Positions 1 through 9,855 are shown, numbered from the stretch's first letter. The stretch: DNA of 64,000 bases from GCA-2748575 sp965222725 (GCA_965222725.1 OZ244969.1:1178001-1242000); one strand, 5' to 3'. Translations and numbers: made by a program. Notes: generated by a model not told the origin, from the sequence alone.

Positions 1-29
1 CCCACGCGGCCTGACGCAGGAGACAAATC

Positions 30-902
30 ATGCACAAGATCGCAGACTTTACCCCCTATGAACTGGAACGTTTTAAAGAAGTGCAGGCTCTGGCCTATGA
101 CTGTGTACAGGCCGTGGAACAACAGCTGGAAGAAGGCATGACCGAAAAAGAAGCCGCCCGCCTGATCAAAGTCTGGCTGGATGAGCGGGGCGTGGACAGC
201 TACCTGCACAAACCCTTTGCCTGGTTTGGTGATCGTTCCGCCTTTACCGGATTCTGGTCGGACTTTCATTTTTTCCCTACCGATCGCAGGCTGGAAAAAA
301 GCATGCCGGTGATTCTGGATGTGGCACCCACCGTGGGTGGTTACACCGCCGATATCGGTTACAGCTTTGCTTTTGGTGAGACGCTGCCGGAACTGAATCA
401 TATGCAGCGCATGTTGATTGAAATCCGCGATTATATTCTGCAGGCCACCCTGGCGGAAAAAAACTTTAGCGAGGTTTATCGTGGCGTGGACCAGCTGATC
501 GCCGAAGCGGGCTTTCGTAATGCCCATCAGGTGTATCCGCGACGGGTGCTGGGGCATCGTGTCACCAAAACACATACTACCTTTTACGATAACGTGACAC
601 TATTTGGTTTCAGTGCCCGGCAACTGCAATGGTTGGTGCCCGGTGTATTAAAAGGCCTGACACGGCAGCCATCGCCCCTGTGGAATGATCTGAAGGAATC
701 CGATCATCCACCTTTGCCAGGCACCTGGGCTATTGAGCCGCACCTGGCCAGCCGCGATGGCCGCATGGGTGCCAAGTGGGAGGAGATTCTGGTGATTACG
801 GACAGCAATGCCTGGTGGCTGGATGACAGCGTGCCCCATGTTACGCGCATGCCGAAAGAAACCCTGCAAAAGCATTCCAAGCTCAAGTTTGTGGCGGCCT
901 GA
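30..902 (+). CDS. M24-family metallopeptidase-like protein
   Basis: A 290-residue protein with the creatinase/aminopeptidase (pita-bread) fold. Candidate metal ligands are visible in order: D97 in LDVAP, D108 in TADIG, H176 in LGHR, E236 in AIEPH and E251/E252 in KWEEI, matching the D-D-H-E-E pattern of M24 enzymes. The usual N-terminal prolidase domain is absent, so only the catalytic half is present. It has a good Shine-Dalgarno (AGGAG) just before the ATG. It heads a three-gene operon with a hydrolase and a SDR, 10 bp and 2 bp apart, so a small-molecule catabolic role is as likely as peptide cleavage. A TGA at 12-14 may be the last codon of a gene lying upstream of the window. Family assignment is confident; substrate is unknown. 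Confidence 0.85.
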   Translation: MHKIADFTPYELERFKEVQALAYDCVQAVEQQLEEGMTEKEAARLIKVWLDERGVDSYLHKPFAWFGDRSAFTGFWSDFHFFPTDRRLEKSMPVILDVAPTVGGYTADIGYSFAFGETLPELNHMQRMLIEIRDYILQATLAEKNFSEVYRGVDQLIAEAGFRNAHQVYPRRVLGHRVTKTHTTFYDNVTLFGFSARQLQWLVPGVLKGLTRQPSPLWNDLKESDHPPLPGTWAIEPHLASRDGRMGAKWEEILVITDSNAWWLDDSVPHVTRMPKETLQKHSKLKFVAA

Positions 903-912
903 GGGAAACCTG

Positions 913-1857
913 ATGCGACAGAATAAACACAAACAAACTCATCAACAACAAAGCCTGACCGTTGCCAGCCAGGATGTGGAGCTGGCGGTAAGTTATTACC
1001 CCAATGACAACAAACCCACGCTGCTGTTTTTACACGGCTTTCCTGACTGCCAGAAAACCTGGGATCATCAGATCGCCGGGCTGCAAAAAGATTACGCCAT
1101 TATCACCTTTGATATGCGGGGCGTGGGTCAATCCACCTGGTCCGGCCAGCGGAACAGCTACACCATGGCCCGCCTGCTGGAAGATATTGAAGCCGTGATT
1201 CAGGCCGTGCTGGGGCCGGATGGCCAGGTTCATCTGGTCGCCCATGACTGGGGTTCGGTGATTGGCTGGTCTTTTATCTGCGACCCCTATTACAGTCGCC
1301 GGGTGTTGTCTTACACCAGCATGTCGGGGCCTCATCTGGGGCTGATGCTGGACTGGGTCAGGCGCAATCTGGTGAGTGGCAATCCATGGCGCATTGCCCG
1401 GGCACTGAAACAGGGGGCATTTTCCTGGTATGTGTATTTGTTCAATGTGCCGCTGTTGCCGGAATGGCTGTTCCGTTCCTTCGGAAAAACCATCTGGAAA
1501 ACGGCGCTGCAAACCAACGGGGTAGCGGCGGATGATGAATACCTGGACCAGTCCCCGCAACAGGTAACCGGTATCTGTGTGAATGCGGTGAACCTGTATC
1601 GCCAGAATCCCTGGAGCCCGCCTCCGGTGCCTGCCAAAAACAGTATTCAGGTACCGGTGCAGCTGCTGATTCCCAACGAGGACAAGTTTATCTCGGATCA
1701 GCTGTTCGAGTTTTATGATGACTATGTGGCGGAGTTGTACCGGCATCCGATTCAGGGAAAACACTGGGCCCATCACAGTCATCGCAATATTTTCAATGAG
1801 CGGGTGGATACTTTTGTGCAATCCATCGAAGCCAACCAACACACCAGAGCGGCCTGA
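913..1857 (+). CDS. Alpha/beta hydrolase, epoxide-hydrolase/dehalogenase type
   Basis: A 314-residue alpha/beta-fold enzyme. The oxyanion-hole motif HGFPD lies at residues 41-45. The nucleophile elbow is AHDWGS with D112, so the nucleophile is aspartate, as in epoxide hydrolases and haloalkane dehalogenases, rather than serine. The likely catalytic His is in the C-terminal KHWAHHSH stretch. The longer frame opens 105 bp upstream inside the M24 gene. I chose the ATG at 913 because it follows that gene's stop and the first upstream residues look unlike the family. No signal peptide is seen. It sits second in the operon, 10 bp after the M24 gene and 2 bp before the SDR. Substrate cannot be told from sequence. 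Confidence 0.88.
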   Translation: MRQNKHKQTHQQQSLTVASQDVELAVSYYPNDNKPTLLFLHGFPDCQKTWDHQIAGLQKDYAIITFDMRGVGQSTWSGQRNSYTMARLLEDIEAVIQAVLGPDGQVHLVAHDWGSVIGWSFICDPYYSRRVLSYTSMSGPHLGLMLDWVRRNLVSGNPWRIARALKQGAFSWYVYLFNVPLLPEWLFRSFGKTIWKTALQTNGVAADDEYLDQSPQQVTGICVNAVNLYRQNPWSPPPVPAKNSIQVPVQLLIPNEDKFISDQLFEFYDDYVAELYRHPIQGKHWAHHSHRNIFNERVDTFVQSIEANQHTRAA

Positions 1858-1859
1858 GT

Positions 1860-2720
1860 ATGACGTCAAAACAGACACAACAACAAACACAACAACAAAC
1901 CCAGGGAAAAAAGGTGGTGCTGATTACCGGTGCAGGCAGCGGTATTGGCCAGCAGACGGCTAAAGTCTTTGCCGGGCAGGGTGCGCATCTGATTCTGACC
2001 GATATGAGTGAAAGTGGTTTGCAGCAAACCGCAGATCTGCTGGCACCGTTACCGGGCAGCTGTGAACAGCACCTGTGTGATGTCAGTGATCGCAATGCCA
2101 TGGCAGCGCTGGCGGATAAAGTGCACGCCAATCACAAGGCTCTGGATGTACTGATTAACAATGCCGGTATCGGTTCTGCCGGTCGCTTTCTGGAAACCAG
2201 CCTGGATACCTGGGAAAAGGTCATGGATGTGAATCTGCTGGGCGTGGTGCATGGCTGTCATTATTTTCTGCCCAACATGGTGGCCGCCCGTAACGGTGGT
2301 TCGGTGGTGAATCTGGCCTCGGCGGCGGCCTTTGCGGCGGCCAAGGAAATGCCGATTTATGCGGCGTCCAAATTTGCGGTGTTTGGTTTCAGCGAATCCC
2401 TGCGGGCCGATATGCGGGAGTACGGCATTCATGTGGCCACCATCTGCCCCGGTCTGATCAATACGCCCATCGTAAAGAACACCACCTTTGAAGGTCAGGG
2501 GCAACTGGCGGGTAATGCCCGGGAAAAAGCCATGGCCCTGTATCAGCGGCGCAATTACCCACCGGAAAAGGTGGCGCAGGCTATTTATCAGGCGGTCATT
2601 AAACGGCGGGATGTGGTGCCGGTTTCCCCCGAAGCCTGGGCTCTGTATTACGGCAAGCGACTGGTGCCATCGCTGATCGAAAAAATCGGCCAGCTGGATA
2701 CGCCGATTTCCTCCCGGTAG
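1860..2720 (+). CDS. Short-chain dehydrogenase/reductase
   Basis: A 286-residue classical SDR using NAD(P). The cofactor motif TGAGSGIG spans residues 23-30, NNAG 100-103, and the catalytic S154, Y167 and K171 (YAASK) are all present. The first 16 residues are almost only Gln and Thr, encoded by an imperfect caacaaacaa-type repeat, and are not part of the fold. It starts 2 bp after the hydrolase stop, so the three genes are probably one transcript. With an epoxide-hydrolase-like enzyme upstream, oxidation or reduction of an alcohol/ketone product is a reasonable inference. Intact and of normal length apart from the tail. Confidence 0.9.
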   Translation: MTSKQTQQQTQQQTQGKKVVLITGAGSGIGQQTAKVFAGQGAHLILTDMSESGLQQTADLLAPLPGSCEQHLCDVSDRNAMAALADKVHANHKALDVLINNAGIGSAGRFLETSLDTWEKVMDVNLLGVVHGCHYFLPNMVAARNGGSVVNLASAAAFAAAKEMPIYAASKFAVFGFSESLRADMREYGIHVATICPGLINTPIVKNTTFEGQGQLAGNAREKAMALYQRRNYPPEKVAQAIYQAVIKRRDVVPVSPEAWALYYGKRLVPSLIEKIGQLDTPISSR

Positions 2721-2762
2721 CAAAACAGATTAACAGAGGCTTGGGGTAAAGGCTGGTTCCGG

Positions 2763-3131
2763 CTATTGCCCCAGGAACAGATGCAGGCGGGCCAGCAGTT
2801 TTTCTTCGTCCAGGGGTTTGGTGATTAGTTCCGTTACTCCGGACTGAAGAATCTCCTCGTCCTCCCCTTTGATGACATGGGCGGTCAGGGCAATGATGGG
2901 TTTGTTGCGATAGGCTTCAGTTTGTCGTAACCGTTGGGTGGCTTCCTTGCCGTCGATACCCGGCAGGGAAATATCCATCAGCACCAGATCAAATTCCTGG
3001 TCACTGGCCAGGGTCAGGCAATCCTCGCCACTGTAGGCGGGGGTGACGTCATACCCCTCGTCTTCCAGGATCCAGGTTACCAGTTTCATATTGTCCGGAT
3101 TGTCTTCCACAACCAGTATGCGTTTGCCCAT
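2763..3131 (-). CDS. Single-domain response regulator (CheY/DivK-like)
   Basis: A 122-residue stand-alone receiver domain with no output domain. The acidic pair E9-D10 (VVEDN), phospho-acceptor D53 (LVLMDISLPG), switch T83 and K105 (ITKP) are all in place, so it should be phosphorylated by a histidine kinase. It resembles the DivK-like receivers that work in phosphorelays. No partner kinase is adjacent; recG lies about 90 bp downstream on the same strand, and the SDR operon converges from the other side. Function beyond phosphotransfer or protein binding cannot be told. Confidence 0.88.
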   Translation of the reverse strand: MGKRILVVEDNPDNMKLVTWILEDEGYDVTPAYSGEDCLTLASDQEFDLVLMDISLPGIDGKEATQRLRQTEAYRNKPIIALTAHVIKGEDEEILQSGVTELITKPLDEEKLLARLHLFLGQ

Positions 3132-3222
3132 GGGGATATCTCATTAAACTGCACGATAACAACGTTTTTTAAACAGAGCATAAGGAAAGTTTAGATCATA
3201 TCTGCCGGCTTGCCGGGGTTGA

Positions 3223-5304
3223 TCACACCTGGGCATAGGCCTGGTTGCTGCCCAGCCAGCGGGCAATCAGGGGTTTGACCAGCTGGGGGTGCTGCACCAG
3301 AATCTGCTGGGCAACGGGTTTTAACTGCTCCAGAAGATCCTCGTCGCGCATCAGATCGGCAATCCGGAAACCGATGTCACCGGTTTGCCGGGTGCCCAGC
3401 ACTTCCCCCGGGCCGCGCAATTGCAGGTCGCGTTCGGCGATTTCAAAACCATCCTGAGTGGAGCGCATGATTTCCAGCCGGGCCTTGCCCTGCTGGCCCA
3501 GCGGTGTCTGATACAGCAGTACGCAGAAACTGGCATCGCTGCCGCGCCCCACCCGGCCCCGCAACTGGTGCAACTGGGCCAGTCCCAGGCGCTCCGGGTT
3601 TTCAATCACCATCACACTGGCGTTGGGCACATTCACCCCTACCTCAATCACGGTGGTGGCCACCAGCAGCTGTATTTCCCCCTGCTGAAAACCTTCCATC
3701 ACCGCGGATTTTTCCTGGGGTTTCATGCGGCCATGGACCAGCCCTACACGAATCCCCGGTAACTGTTCGCTGAGTTCCCTGGCGGCATCTTCCGCCGCCT
3801 GACATTGCAGAACTTCGGATTCTTCGATCAGCGTGCACACCCAGTACACCTGCTTGTGTTCGTTGCAGGCGTTGCGCACCCGCTCAATCACCTGCAAACG
3901 CCGCTGGTTATCAATCACTACCGTGGTGACCGGTTTACGCCCGGGGGGCAGTTCATCAATCACCGAGGTATCCAGATCCGCGTAGGCGCTCATGGCCAGG
4001 GTGCGGGGAATAGGGGTGGCGGTCATGATCAGCTGGTGGGGCGTGGTACCGCCGGCGGCACCCTTGTCTTTCAGTGACAGGCGCTGATGCACCCCGAAGC
4101 GATGCTGTTCATCGATAATCACCAGGCCCAGTTGCTGATATACCACGTCGGACTGAAACAGTGCGTGGGTGCCGATAATCATGCGGGCCTCGCCACCGGC
4201 TATATCTGCCAGTACCCCCTGGCGGGCTTTGCCTTTGACCTTGCCGCTGAGCCAGGTGGTGCTGATGGCCAGGGGATCAAACCATTCGCTGAAATGCTGA
4301 AAGTGCTGCTCTGCCAGAATTTCCGTGGGCGCCATTAAAGCCACCTGATAGCCGCTGTCGATAGCCTGCAGTGCCGCCATGGCCGCCACCAGGGTTTTGC
4401 CGGAGCCCACGTCCCCCTGCACCAGCCGCAGCATGGGGTGCGGCTGCGCCAGGTCCTGATTGATTTCCCCGATCACCCGCTGCTGGGCCCCGGTGGGGGC
4501 AAAGGGCAGTTGCTGCAGAAAGGTATCGGTACGGTGTTGTGTCGGTACCATCGCGGGGGCGCCCGTTTTTTTGATGCTTTCGCGAATGCCCAGCAGGCTC
4601 ACGTGGTGGGCCAGCAGTTCTTCCAGCGCCAGGCGCCGCTGGGCCGGATGGGCGCCTTCCAGCAAGGCGCGAACATTGACATCCGGTGGTGGCCGGTGGG
4701 TGAGCTTGAGGGCGGCTGCCAGGGTGGGCCAGCGGTGTTCGGCAACCAGGGCTTCCGGAATCAGCTCTTTAATGGGGTGGGCACCGTCCAGCAGGTGGAT
4801 GGCCTGGTCCGTGAGTTTGCGCAGCAGGTGCTGGGATACGCCCTCTGTGGCGGGGTAAATCGCGGTGAGTGCCTGCTCCACCGGTTGATCGGGGTTTTTC
4901 AGAATCTGGTATTCCGGGTGAACGATTTCCCTACCGGCGCTGGTCATGCGGATTTCCCCGAAGCAGCGAATAATGGCGCCTTTAGTGAGTTGCTTTTGCT
5001 GCGCGGCAGAAAAATGGAAAAAACGCAGCTGCACGGCACCGCTGCCATCCGCTACCCGACAGATCATGCTGCGGCGCTTGCGAAATACCACATCGCACAA
5101 TTCCACAGTGCCCTGAATCAGGGCTTCAGCAAAAGGCTGGGTGGCGCCAATGGGGGTGATCCGGGTGCGATCCTGATAACGGGACGGCAGATGAAACAAC
5201 AGATCCTGCAGGTTATTCAGGCCCAGGCGGGCCAACTTGTCGGCAGTGGTAGCGCCAACGCCTTTTAACTGGGAAACGGGGGTAACTTGCCAGAAGTCTT
5301 TCAC
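3223..5304 (-). CDS. recG: ATP-dependent DNA helicase RecG
   Basis: A 693-residue branch-migration helicase that regresses stalled forks and processes Holliday junctions. The N-terminal wedge/OB domain is at about 1-160, including the DGSGAVQLRFF strand. Walker A GDVGSGKT is at 297-304 and Walker B DEQH at 397-400 followed by RFGVHQR. Motif VI appears as HQLRGRVGRG. Length matches E. coli RecG. The start codon is GTG, only 2 bp after the oxyR stop, so the two are co-transcribed; the oxyR-recG neighbourhood is also known from Pseudomonas. Confidence 0.97.
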   Translation of the reverse strand: MKDFWQVTPVSQLKGVGATTADKLARLGLNNLQDLLFHLPSRYQDRTRITPIGATQPFAEALIQGTVELCDVVFRKRRSMICRVADGSGAVQLRFFHFSAAQQKQLTKGAIIRCFGEIRMTSAGREIVHPEYQILKNPDQPVEQALTAIYPATEGVSQHLLRKLTDQAIHLLDGAHPIKELIPEALVAEHRWPTLAAALKLTHRPPPDVNVRALLEGAHPAQRRLALEELLAHHVSLLGIRESIKKTGAPAMVPTQHRTDTFLQQLPFAPTGAQQRVIGEINQDLAQPHPMLRLVQGDVGSGKTLVAAMAALQAIDSGYQVALMAPTEILAEQHFQHFSEWFDPLAISTTWLSGKVKGKARQGVLADIAGGEARMIIGTHALFQSDVVYQQLGLVIIDEQHRFGVHQRLSLKDKGAAGGTTPHQLIMTATPIPRTLAMSAYADLDTSVIDELPPGRKPVTTVVIDNQRRLQVIERVRNACNEHKQVYWVCTLIEESEVLQCQAAEDAARELSEQLPGIRVGLVHGRMKPQEKSAVMEGFQQGEIQLLVATTVIEVGVNVPNASVMVIENPERLGLAQLHQLRGRVGRGSDASFCVLLYQTPLGQQGKARLEIMRSTQDGFEIAERDLQLRGPGEVLGTRQTGDIGFRIADLMRDEDLLEQLKPVAQQILVQHPQLVKPLIARWLGSNQAYAQV

Positions 5305-5306
5305 GT

Positions 5307-6227
5307 TTATGAGGCTTTTTGCTGAATAATATCGACGGAACAGCTCTGAATGGCCTGAATCACCGCCTCGATGGCCTTGGGCCGGGAAAAGCGGCTGCGC
5401 CAGACAATGGACACCGTACGGAAGGGCTTTTTGCCGGCAAATGGCCGGTACACCAGGGTATGGGTGTCGTACACCCGGTGATCCACGGCCGACATGGGCA
5501 CGATGGTCAGCCCCAGCCCGGAGGCCACCATATGGCGCAGGGTTTCCAGCGATGTGCCTTCCGTTGTCACCGGGCTGTCACCGGGGCGGTGGCTGATCAT
5601 GGGGCAGGCTTTTAACACCTGATCGCGAAAGCAGTGGCCCTTTCCCAGCAGCAGGATGTTTTCTTTTTCCAGCTGCTTGCGGGTGATTTTTTCCTTCTGC
5701 GCCAGGGGATGATCCGCCGGAATCAGCACACTGAAAAATTCATCAAACAGGTCCACGGAATCGGTTTCCGGCTCCTTGAAAGGCTGGGACACAATAATGG
5801 CGTCCAGTTCGCCGTTGCGCAGCTTCTGGCGCAGGGGTTCCGTGTAGTTTTCCTCCAGCACCAGAGGCATGTCCGGCGCAATGGGTTTGATATGGCGGAT
5901 CAGATGAGGAAAAAGATAGGGACCGATGGTAAAAATGGCGCCGATACGCAGCGGGGAGCTGACTTCTCCCTGACCTTCACTGGCCAGGGATTTAATGCGG
6001 TCTGCCTCTTCCAGCACCCGCACTGCCTGTTCAATAATACGCTCCCCCAGTGGCGTGACCCTGACTTCGGTACGACTGCGCTCGAAGATGGCCACCTTGA
6101 GTTCGTCTTCCAGTTTTTTGATAGCCACACTCAGGGTGGGTTGACTGACAAAACACTTTTCTGCAGCTTTACGAAAGTGCTTTTCCCGGGCCAGTGTGAC
6201 AATGTAGCGCAGTTCCGTGAGCGTCAT
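5307..6227 (-). CDS. oxyR: Hydrogen-peroxide-sensing regulator OxyR (LysR family)
   Basis: LysR-type activator of the peroxide response. The N-terminal winged helix (HFRKAAEKCFVSQPTLS) is followed by the effector domain. With the ATG at 6227 the redox cysteines fall exactly at C199 and C208 (GHCFRDQVLKAC), the positions of the disulfide-forming pair in E. coli OxyR. An ATG 36 bp upstream would add 12 non-conserved residues, so I prefer 6227, giving 306 residues. Genes below it include recG, fitting coordination of oxidative stress and fork repair. It is divergent from the epimerase-like gene; the 87-bp intergenic stretch would hold its promoter and probably its own operator, but I see no clear site. 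Confidence 0.96.
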   Translation of the reverse strand: MTLTELRYIVTLAREKHFRKAAEKCFVSQPTLSVAIKKLEDELKVAIFERSRTEVRVTPLGERIIEQAVRVLEEADRIKSLASEGQGEVSSPLRIGAIFTIGPYLFPHLIRHIKPIAPDMPLVLEENYTEPLRQKLRNGELDAIIVSQPFKEPETDSVDLFDEFFSVLIPADHPLAQKEKITRKQLEKENILLLGKGHCFRDQVLKACPMISHRPGDSPVTTEGTSLETLRHMVASGLGLTIVPMSAVDHRVYDTHTLVYRPFAGKKPFRTVSIVWRSRFSRPKAIEAVIQAIQSCSVDIIQQKAS

Positions 6228-6314
6228 GGTGGGGCTTGCGTTCTCTTCGTTCCTGATAGCCAAAAGGTATCATGGGCATTCGTTGATAAAAAGTTCTAAA
6301 TCAAAGACATTAAG

Positions 6315-7226
6315 ATGACAAAGACAGAAGAAAAAACCGTGACAGAAAAAACCGTGTTATTGGCCGGTTGCGGTGATATCGGTATGCACCTGGGTCGCCT
6401 GCTGCAGGAAAAAGGCTTTCAGGTGACCGGCCTGAAACGTTCCCCCATGGAAGATGCCCCTTTTGCCATGATTTACGCTGACCTGCAGAAGCCGGAAACC
6501 CTGACGCAACTGGCACCGCACTATGATTTTATTGTGTACACCGCCACCCCCGGCAGCATGACACCGCAAGCTTATCAGGACACCTATGTCACAGGACTGG
6601 AAAATCTGATGACCGCCACCGCGGAACCGGCACAACATTTGTTGCTGGTGTCTTCCACCGGTGTGTATCAGCAATCGCAGGGTGAGTGGGTGGATGAAAG
6701 CTCGGTGACCGAACCGCAACGGTTTTCCGGCAAAACCTTGTTGCAGAGCGAGCAACTGGCATTAACCCAATGGCCCTGCGCCGTGGTAGTACGCTTTGCC
6801 GGTATCTATGGGCCAGGCAGATTACGGCTGATCCGCAAAGTGAAATCCGGCGAACCGGTGTGCGAGGATCCCCCCAAATACACCAACCGGATCTTTCGTG
6901 ATGACTGTGTCGGTATGCTGGCGTTTCTGATGGAAAAAGCCAGCGCCGGTGTAGCACTGGAACCCGTTTATCTGGGCTGTGATGATGCCGCGGTGACCGA
7001 TGTGGAAGTACTGGATTTTATTGCGGGCCAGCTGGCTGTGCCGCGATTGCCCAGAAAGCCGAGAGAGCCGGCTCCAGACGGTGAACCGGTGAATCAGAAC
7101 AAGCGTTGTTCCAATGAACGCATTAAAACTCTGGGGTATCAGTTTCAATACCCCAGTTATCGGGAAGGCTATCAGCGTATTCTGGAAGAAGCCGGTTTGC
7201 TTATGGACCGGGATCAGAATTCCTAG
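6315..7226 (+). CDS. NAD-dependent epimerase/dehydratase-like protein (YeeZ type)
   Basis: A 303-residue extended-SDR protein. The Rossmann motif GCGDIG is at about residues 17-22 after a lysine/threonine-rich start. VSSTGVYQQ contains the SDR serine and tyrosine region and FAGIYGPGR is the usual nucleotide-sugar epimerase strand, but the canonical YxxxK is not convincing, as in YeeZ-like members of unclear activity. Its final 4 bp overlap the end of the convergent c-di-GMP gene. Divergent from oxyR. Substrate unknown. Confidence 0.8.
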   Translation: MTKTEEKTVTEKTVLLAGCGDIGMHLGRLLQEKGFQVTGLKRSPMEDAPFAMIYADLQKPETLTQLAPHYDFIVYTATPGSMTPQAYQDTYVTGLENLMTATAEPAQHLLLVSSTGVYQQSQGEWVDESSVTEPQRFSGKTLLQSEQLALTQWPCAVVVRFAGIYGPGRLRLIRKVKSGEPVCEDPPKYTNRIFRDDCVGMLAFLMEKASAGVALEPVYLGCDDAAVTDVEVLDFIAGQLAVPRLPRKPREPAPDGEPVNQNKRCSNERIKTLGYQFQYPSYREGYQRILEEAGLLMDRDQNS

Positions 7227-9769
7227 CGACTGTTGGAGATATTGCGTTCTGCCGCCATGTCTGCCGTTTGCTGATCAATGGGGGCCGGTTTATCAAACCA
7301 GTAACCCTGCCCCAGCTTGATTCCGGCGCGGATCAGGGTATTGATGTTGGTGTCATCCTCAACCCACTCCGCCACACATTCAATGCCTCTGAGATGGGCA
7401 ATCTTGGCCAGGGATTCGATAATGATCTGACTGGTTTTGTTCTCTGACAGTGTGCGTACAAAGTGCCCGTCCAGTTTTACAAAATGAATGGGCAGCTGCT
7501 CCAGATAGGCATGGGAGGCCACGCCACTGCCAAAATCATCCAGCGCGAATTTAAAACCCAGTTCAATCATTTCATTCATGCAGTTGCGGATCTCGGTCAT
7601 GTCCTGAATGGCCACCCGTTCGGTCACTTCAAAACAGATTTGCTCCGGGTTCACGCCTTCCCGTTTTGCCAGTGCTTTGATATCGGCAAAGAAGTTTTTA
7701 TCGTTCAGGGAGTTGCCGCACAGGTTGATGTTGTAAATGGCTTTGTCTTCCGGATGCTGTTTTAAATGCTGAAAGGTTTTTTCTGTCACCCAGCGGTCAA
7801 TCATGGGCATAAAACCAAAGCGTTCGGCAATGGGCAGAAAACTGCCGGGGCTGATAACACGGCCATCTTGTTTCAGGCGAATCAGAATTTCATAGTGATT
7901 ACAGGGTTGTTGACCTGTCAGATCGTGCACGCCCTGACGATACAGCAGAAACTGATTCTGCATCAGAGCCCGTTTCAGTTGCGAAATCCATTCAATTTCG
8001 CTCTGGTAGCGGAGCATTTCAACATCTTCTGCGTGGTAAATGCTGATTTTATTACGGCCGGTTTCCTTGGCCTGATAGCAGGCGATATCCGCCCGTGATA
8101 ATACAGCATTGGCGGATTTGTCTTTTTCGTGGATATAGGTCAGTCCGATGCTGGCACCCACGGAAAACACCAGATCCTCGTGATGGTAGCGATAGTGCAG
8201 TATTTTGCTGCGCAGTGATTCCGCAACCGCCATGGCGTGGGGTTCATTGTCCATGGGAATAATCAGGCCGAATTCATCGCCGCTGATGCGGGCCGCAAAT
8301 CCTCCATTGTCCACCTGCCGGGCCACCAGCTGGCCGATTTCAATCAGCATCAGATCTCCCACTTCATGGCCGCAGGTATCATTGATCAACTTGAACTGAT
8401 CCAGATCGATATAGATCAGAGCAAATTTCTGCTCCGGGGTTTTGTCGTGGATGGTTTTTTTCAGTTCATCGTTAAAGGCGCGGCGATTGGGCAGGCCGGT
8501 AATTTCATCGTGATTGGCCTGAAAACTCAGTTCCTCTTTCAGGCTGCTCTCATCGGTAACGTCTCGCAGTACAATGACGGTGCCGGCCACCTGATCATTG
8601 ATCTTCCATTCCTTGAGTCTGGCGTCGATTACCCGCAGCTGACTGTTGCGATTGGGAAAGCGGTAAATGTAATGATCTGCATCCTGGGTAGTACGTGACA
8701 GAAACTGGGACACCGGATGCAGGCAATGGCTTTCGGATTCTCCGTGAAACAGGGGGCAGACTTCCAGAATATCGCAGCCTTTGGCGGCTTTGGCACTCCA
8801 CCCGGTAATGTCTTCCGCGGTGCGATTGAGCAGCAGCACTTTACCTTTCAGGTCAGTGGTGATTACTCCGTCGCTGATGGATTGCAGTGTGGTGTGAATC
8901 TTGATTTTTTCTTCTGTCAGGGCATCGCGGCTGCGGGTGTTTTCATAGACCAGCGCTGCCACCAGAAAACCGCTGATGGCGCAGGTGCCGATAAAGCCCA
9001 TTTTAACGGCATAGGTAAAATCATCGCCGGGGATGATCAGGCCCTCGCCCAATACAAACAGTGCCAGCACCACCAGACTCAGGCTGGTGCCCTGATTGCC
9101 GAGAAAAATCGAAGTGTAAATCACGTAAGGTAACAGCAGAAAGAACAGCAGGCTGCTTTGTTCCGGTACAAAGCGGAACAGGCCCAGGAAGATGGCGCTC
9201 ATCACCAGGGTGGTGAGCACCCAGCGTTCCACAAACAGTTTCAGGGGTGGGCGTTGTTGCCACCAGCAGGTGATCAGCGGCGTGACCACGAGAATGCCCA
9301 GGCAATCCCCCAGCCACCAGGTGATGCCGGTCTGTACTAGCTGGTCGGCAGTGATCTGTTGCTGCAAAAACAGATTGGCAGCACCCATCAGGCCGCTTAC
9401 CGCAGGGGCCAGAATGGCAATGGTGCCGAAAAACCAGAAGGTGTCTCTGAAGGTGGCCAGTTCCGGGCGGATTTTCAGGTAGCGGATAAAGCCGATGGCA
9501 ATGGCTGCTTCCAGCAGTTGAGCCCCGGCACCCCACAGCCCGGCTGCCAGCGTCTGGTCCAGATAGAAGGCAATGCTGAGATCCCCCAGCAGTATCATGG
9601 GCCACCAGCGCCATCCCATCAGCCAGAACACGGCTACGGCAATACCGGAAGGTGGCCAGAGCGGGCTTACATCGCCGTAGAAAACGGCAATAAACAGGCC
9701 GACCTGGGCCCCCAGAATATACAGGGCGGTCAGGCCAAGCAGTTTGAGTCCGTAGGAAGCCGCAGACAT
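7223..9769 (-). CDS. MASE1-PAS-GGDEF-EAL membrane c-di-GMP protein
   Basis: An 848-residue membrane protein with about eight hydrophobic segments in residues 1-275 (MASE1 sensor; SPLWPPSGIA is a typical motif). A PAS domain lies at about 285-405, a GGDEF domain at 410-580 and an EAL domain at 595-835. The cyclase signature is SGDEF (496-500), which still keeps the catalytic GDEF. No RxxD inhibitory site sits at the normal five-residue spacing. The EAL domain has EIL at 627-629, INLCGNSL, EVTE, DDFGSG (744-749), VKLD and AEWVE, so phosphodiesterase activity is plausible. A bifunctional or PDE-dominant enzyme answering a small-molecule or redox cue is the best guess. Monocistronic by appearance. 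Confidence 0.92.
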   Translation of the reverse strand: MSAASYGLKLLGLTALYILGAQVGLFIAVFYGDVSPLWPPSGIAVAVFWLMGWRWWPMILLGDLSIAFYLDQTLAAGLWGAGAQLLEAAIAIGFIRYLKIRPELATFRDTFWFFGTIAILAPAVSGLMGAANLFLQQQITADQLVQTGITWWLGDCLGILVVTPLITCWWQQRPPLKLFVERWVLTTLVMSAIFLGLFRFVPEQSSLLFFLLLPYVIYTSIFLGNQGTSLSLVVLALFVLGEGLIIPGDDFTYAVKMGFIGTCAISGFLVAALVYENTRSRDALTEEKIKIHTTLQSISDGVITTDLKGKVLLLNRTAEDITGWSAKAAKGCDILEVCPLFHGESESHCLHPVSQFLSRTTQDADHYIYRFPNRNSQLRVIDARLKEWKINDQVAGTVIVLRDVTDESSLKEELSFQANHDEITGLPNRRAFNDELKKTIHDKTPEQKFALIYIDLDQFKLINDTCGHEVGDLMLIEIGQLVARQVDNGGFAARISGDEFGLIIPMDNEPHAMAVAESLRSKILHYRYHHEDLVFSVGASIGLTYIHEKDKSANAVLSRADIACYQAKETGRNKISIYHAEDVEMLRYQSEIEWISQLKRALMQNQFLLYRQGVHDLTGQQPCNHYEILIRLKQDGRVISPGSFLPIAERFGFMPMIDRWVTEKTFQHLKQHPEDKAIYNINLCGNSLNDKNFFADIKALAKREGVNPEQICFEVTERVAIQDMTEIRNCMNEMIELGFKFALDDFGSGVASHAYLEQLPIHFVKLDGHFVRTLSENKTSQIIIESLAKIAHLRGIECVAEWVEDDTNINTLIRAGIKLGQGYWFDKPAPIDQQTADMAAERNISNSR

Positions 9770-9855
9770 AAATATCCGGTGCCGACTGTGAATGTCCTTT
9801 CAGTATAGTCGGAACCGCGTTGCCTGCCGGGAATGGCGGAGCTTTCCGCCTGCGA

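Noticed and set aside
1861..1905. Caacaa repeats at the start of the SDR gene as a possible phase-variable tract
   Set aside because: The units are 3 and 12 bp, in frame, so slippage would only change a Gln/Thr tail.
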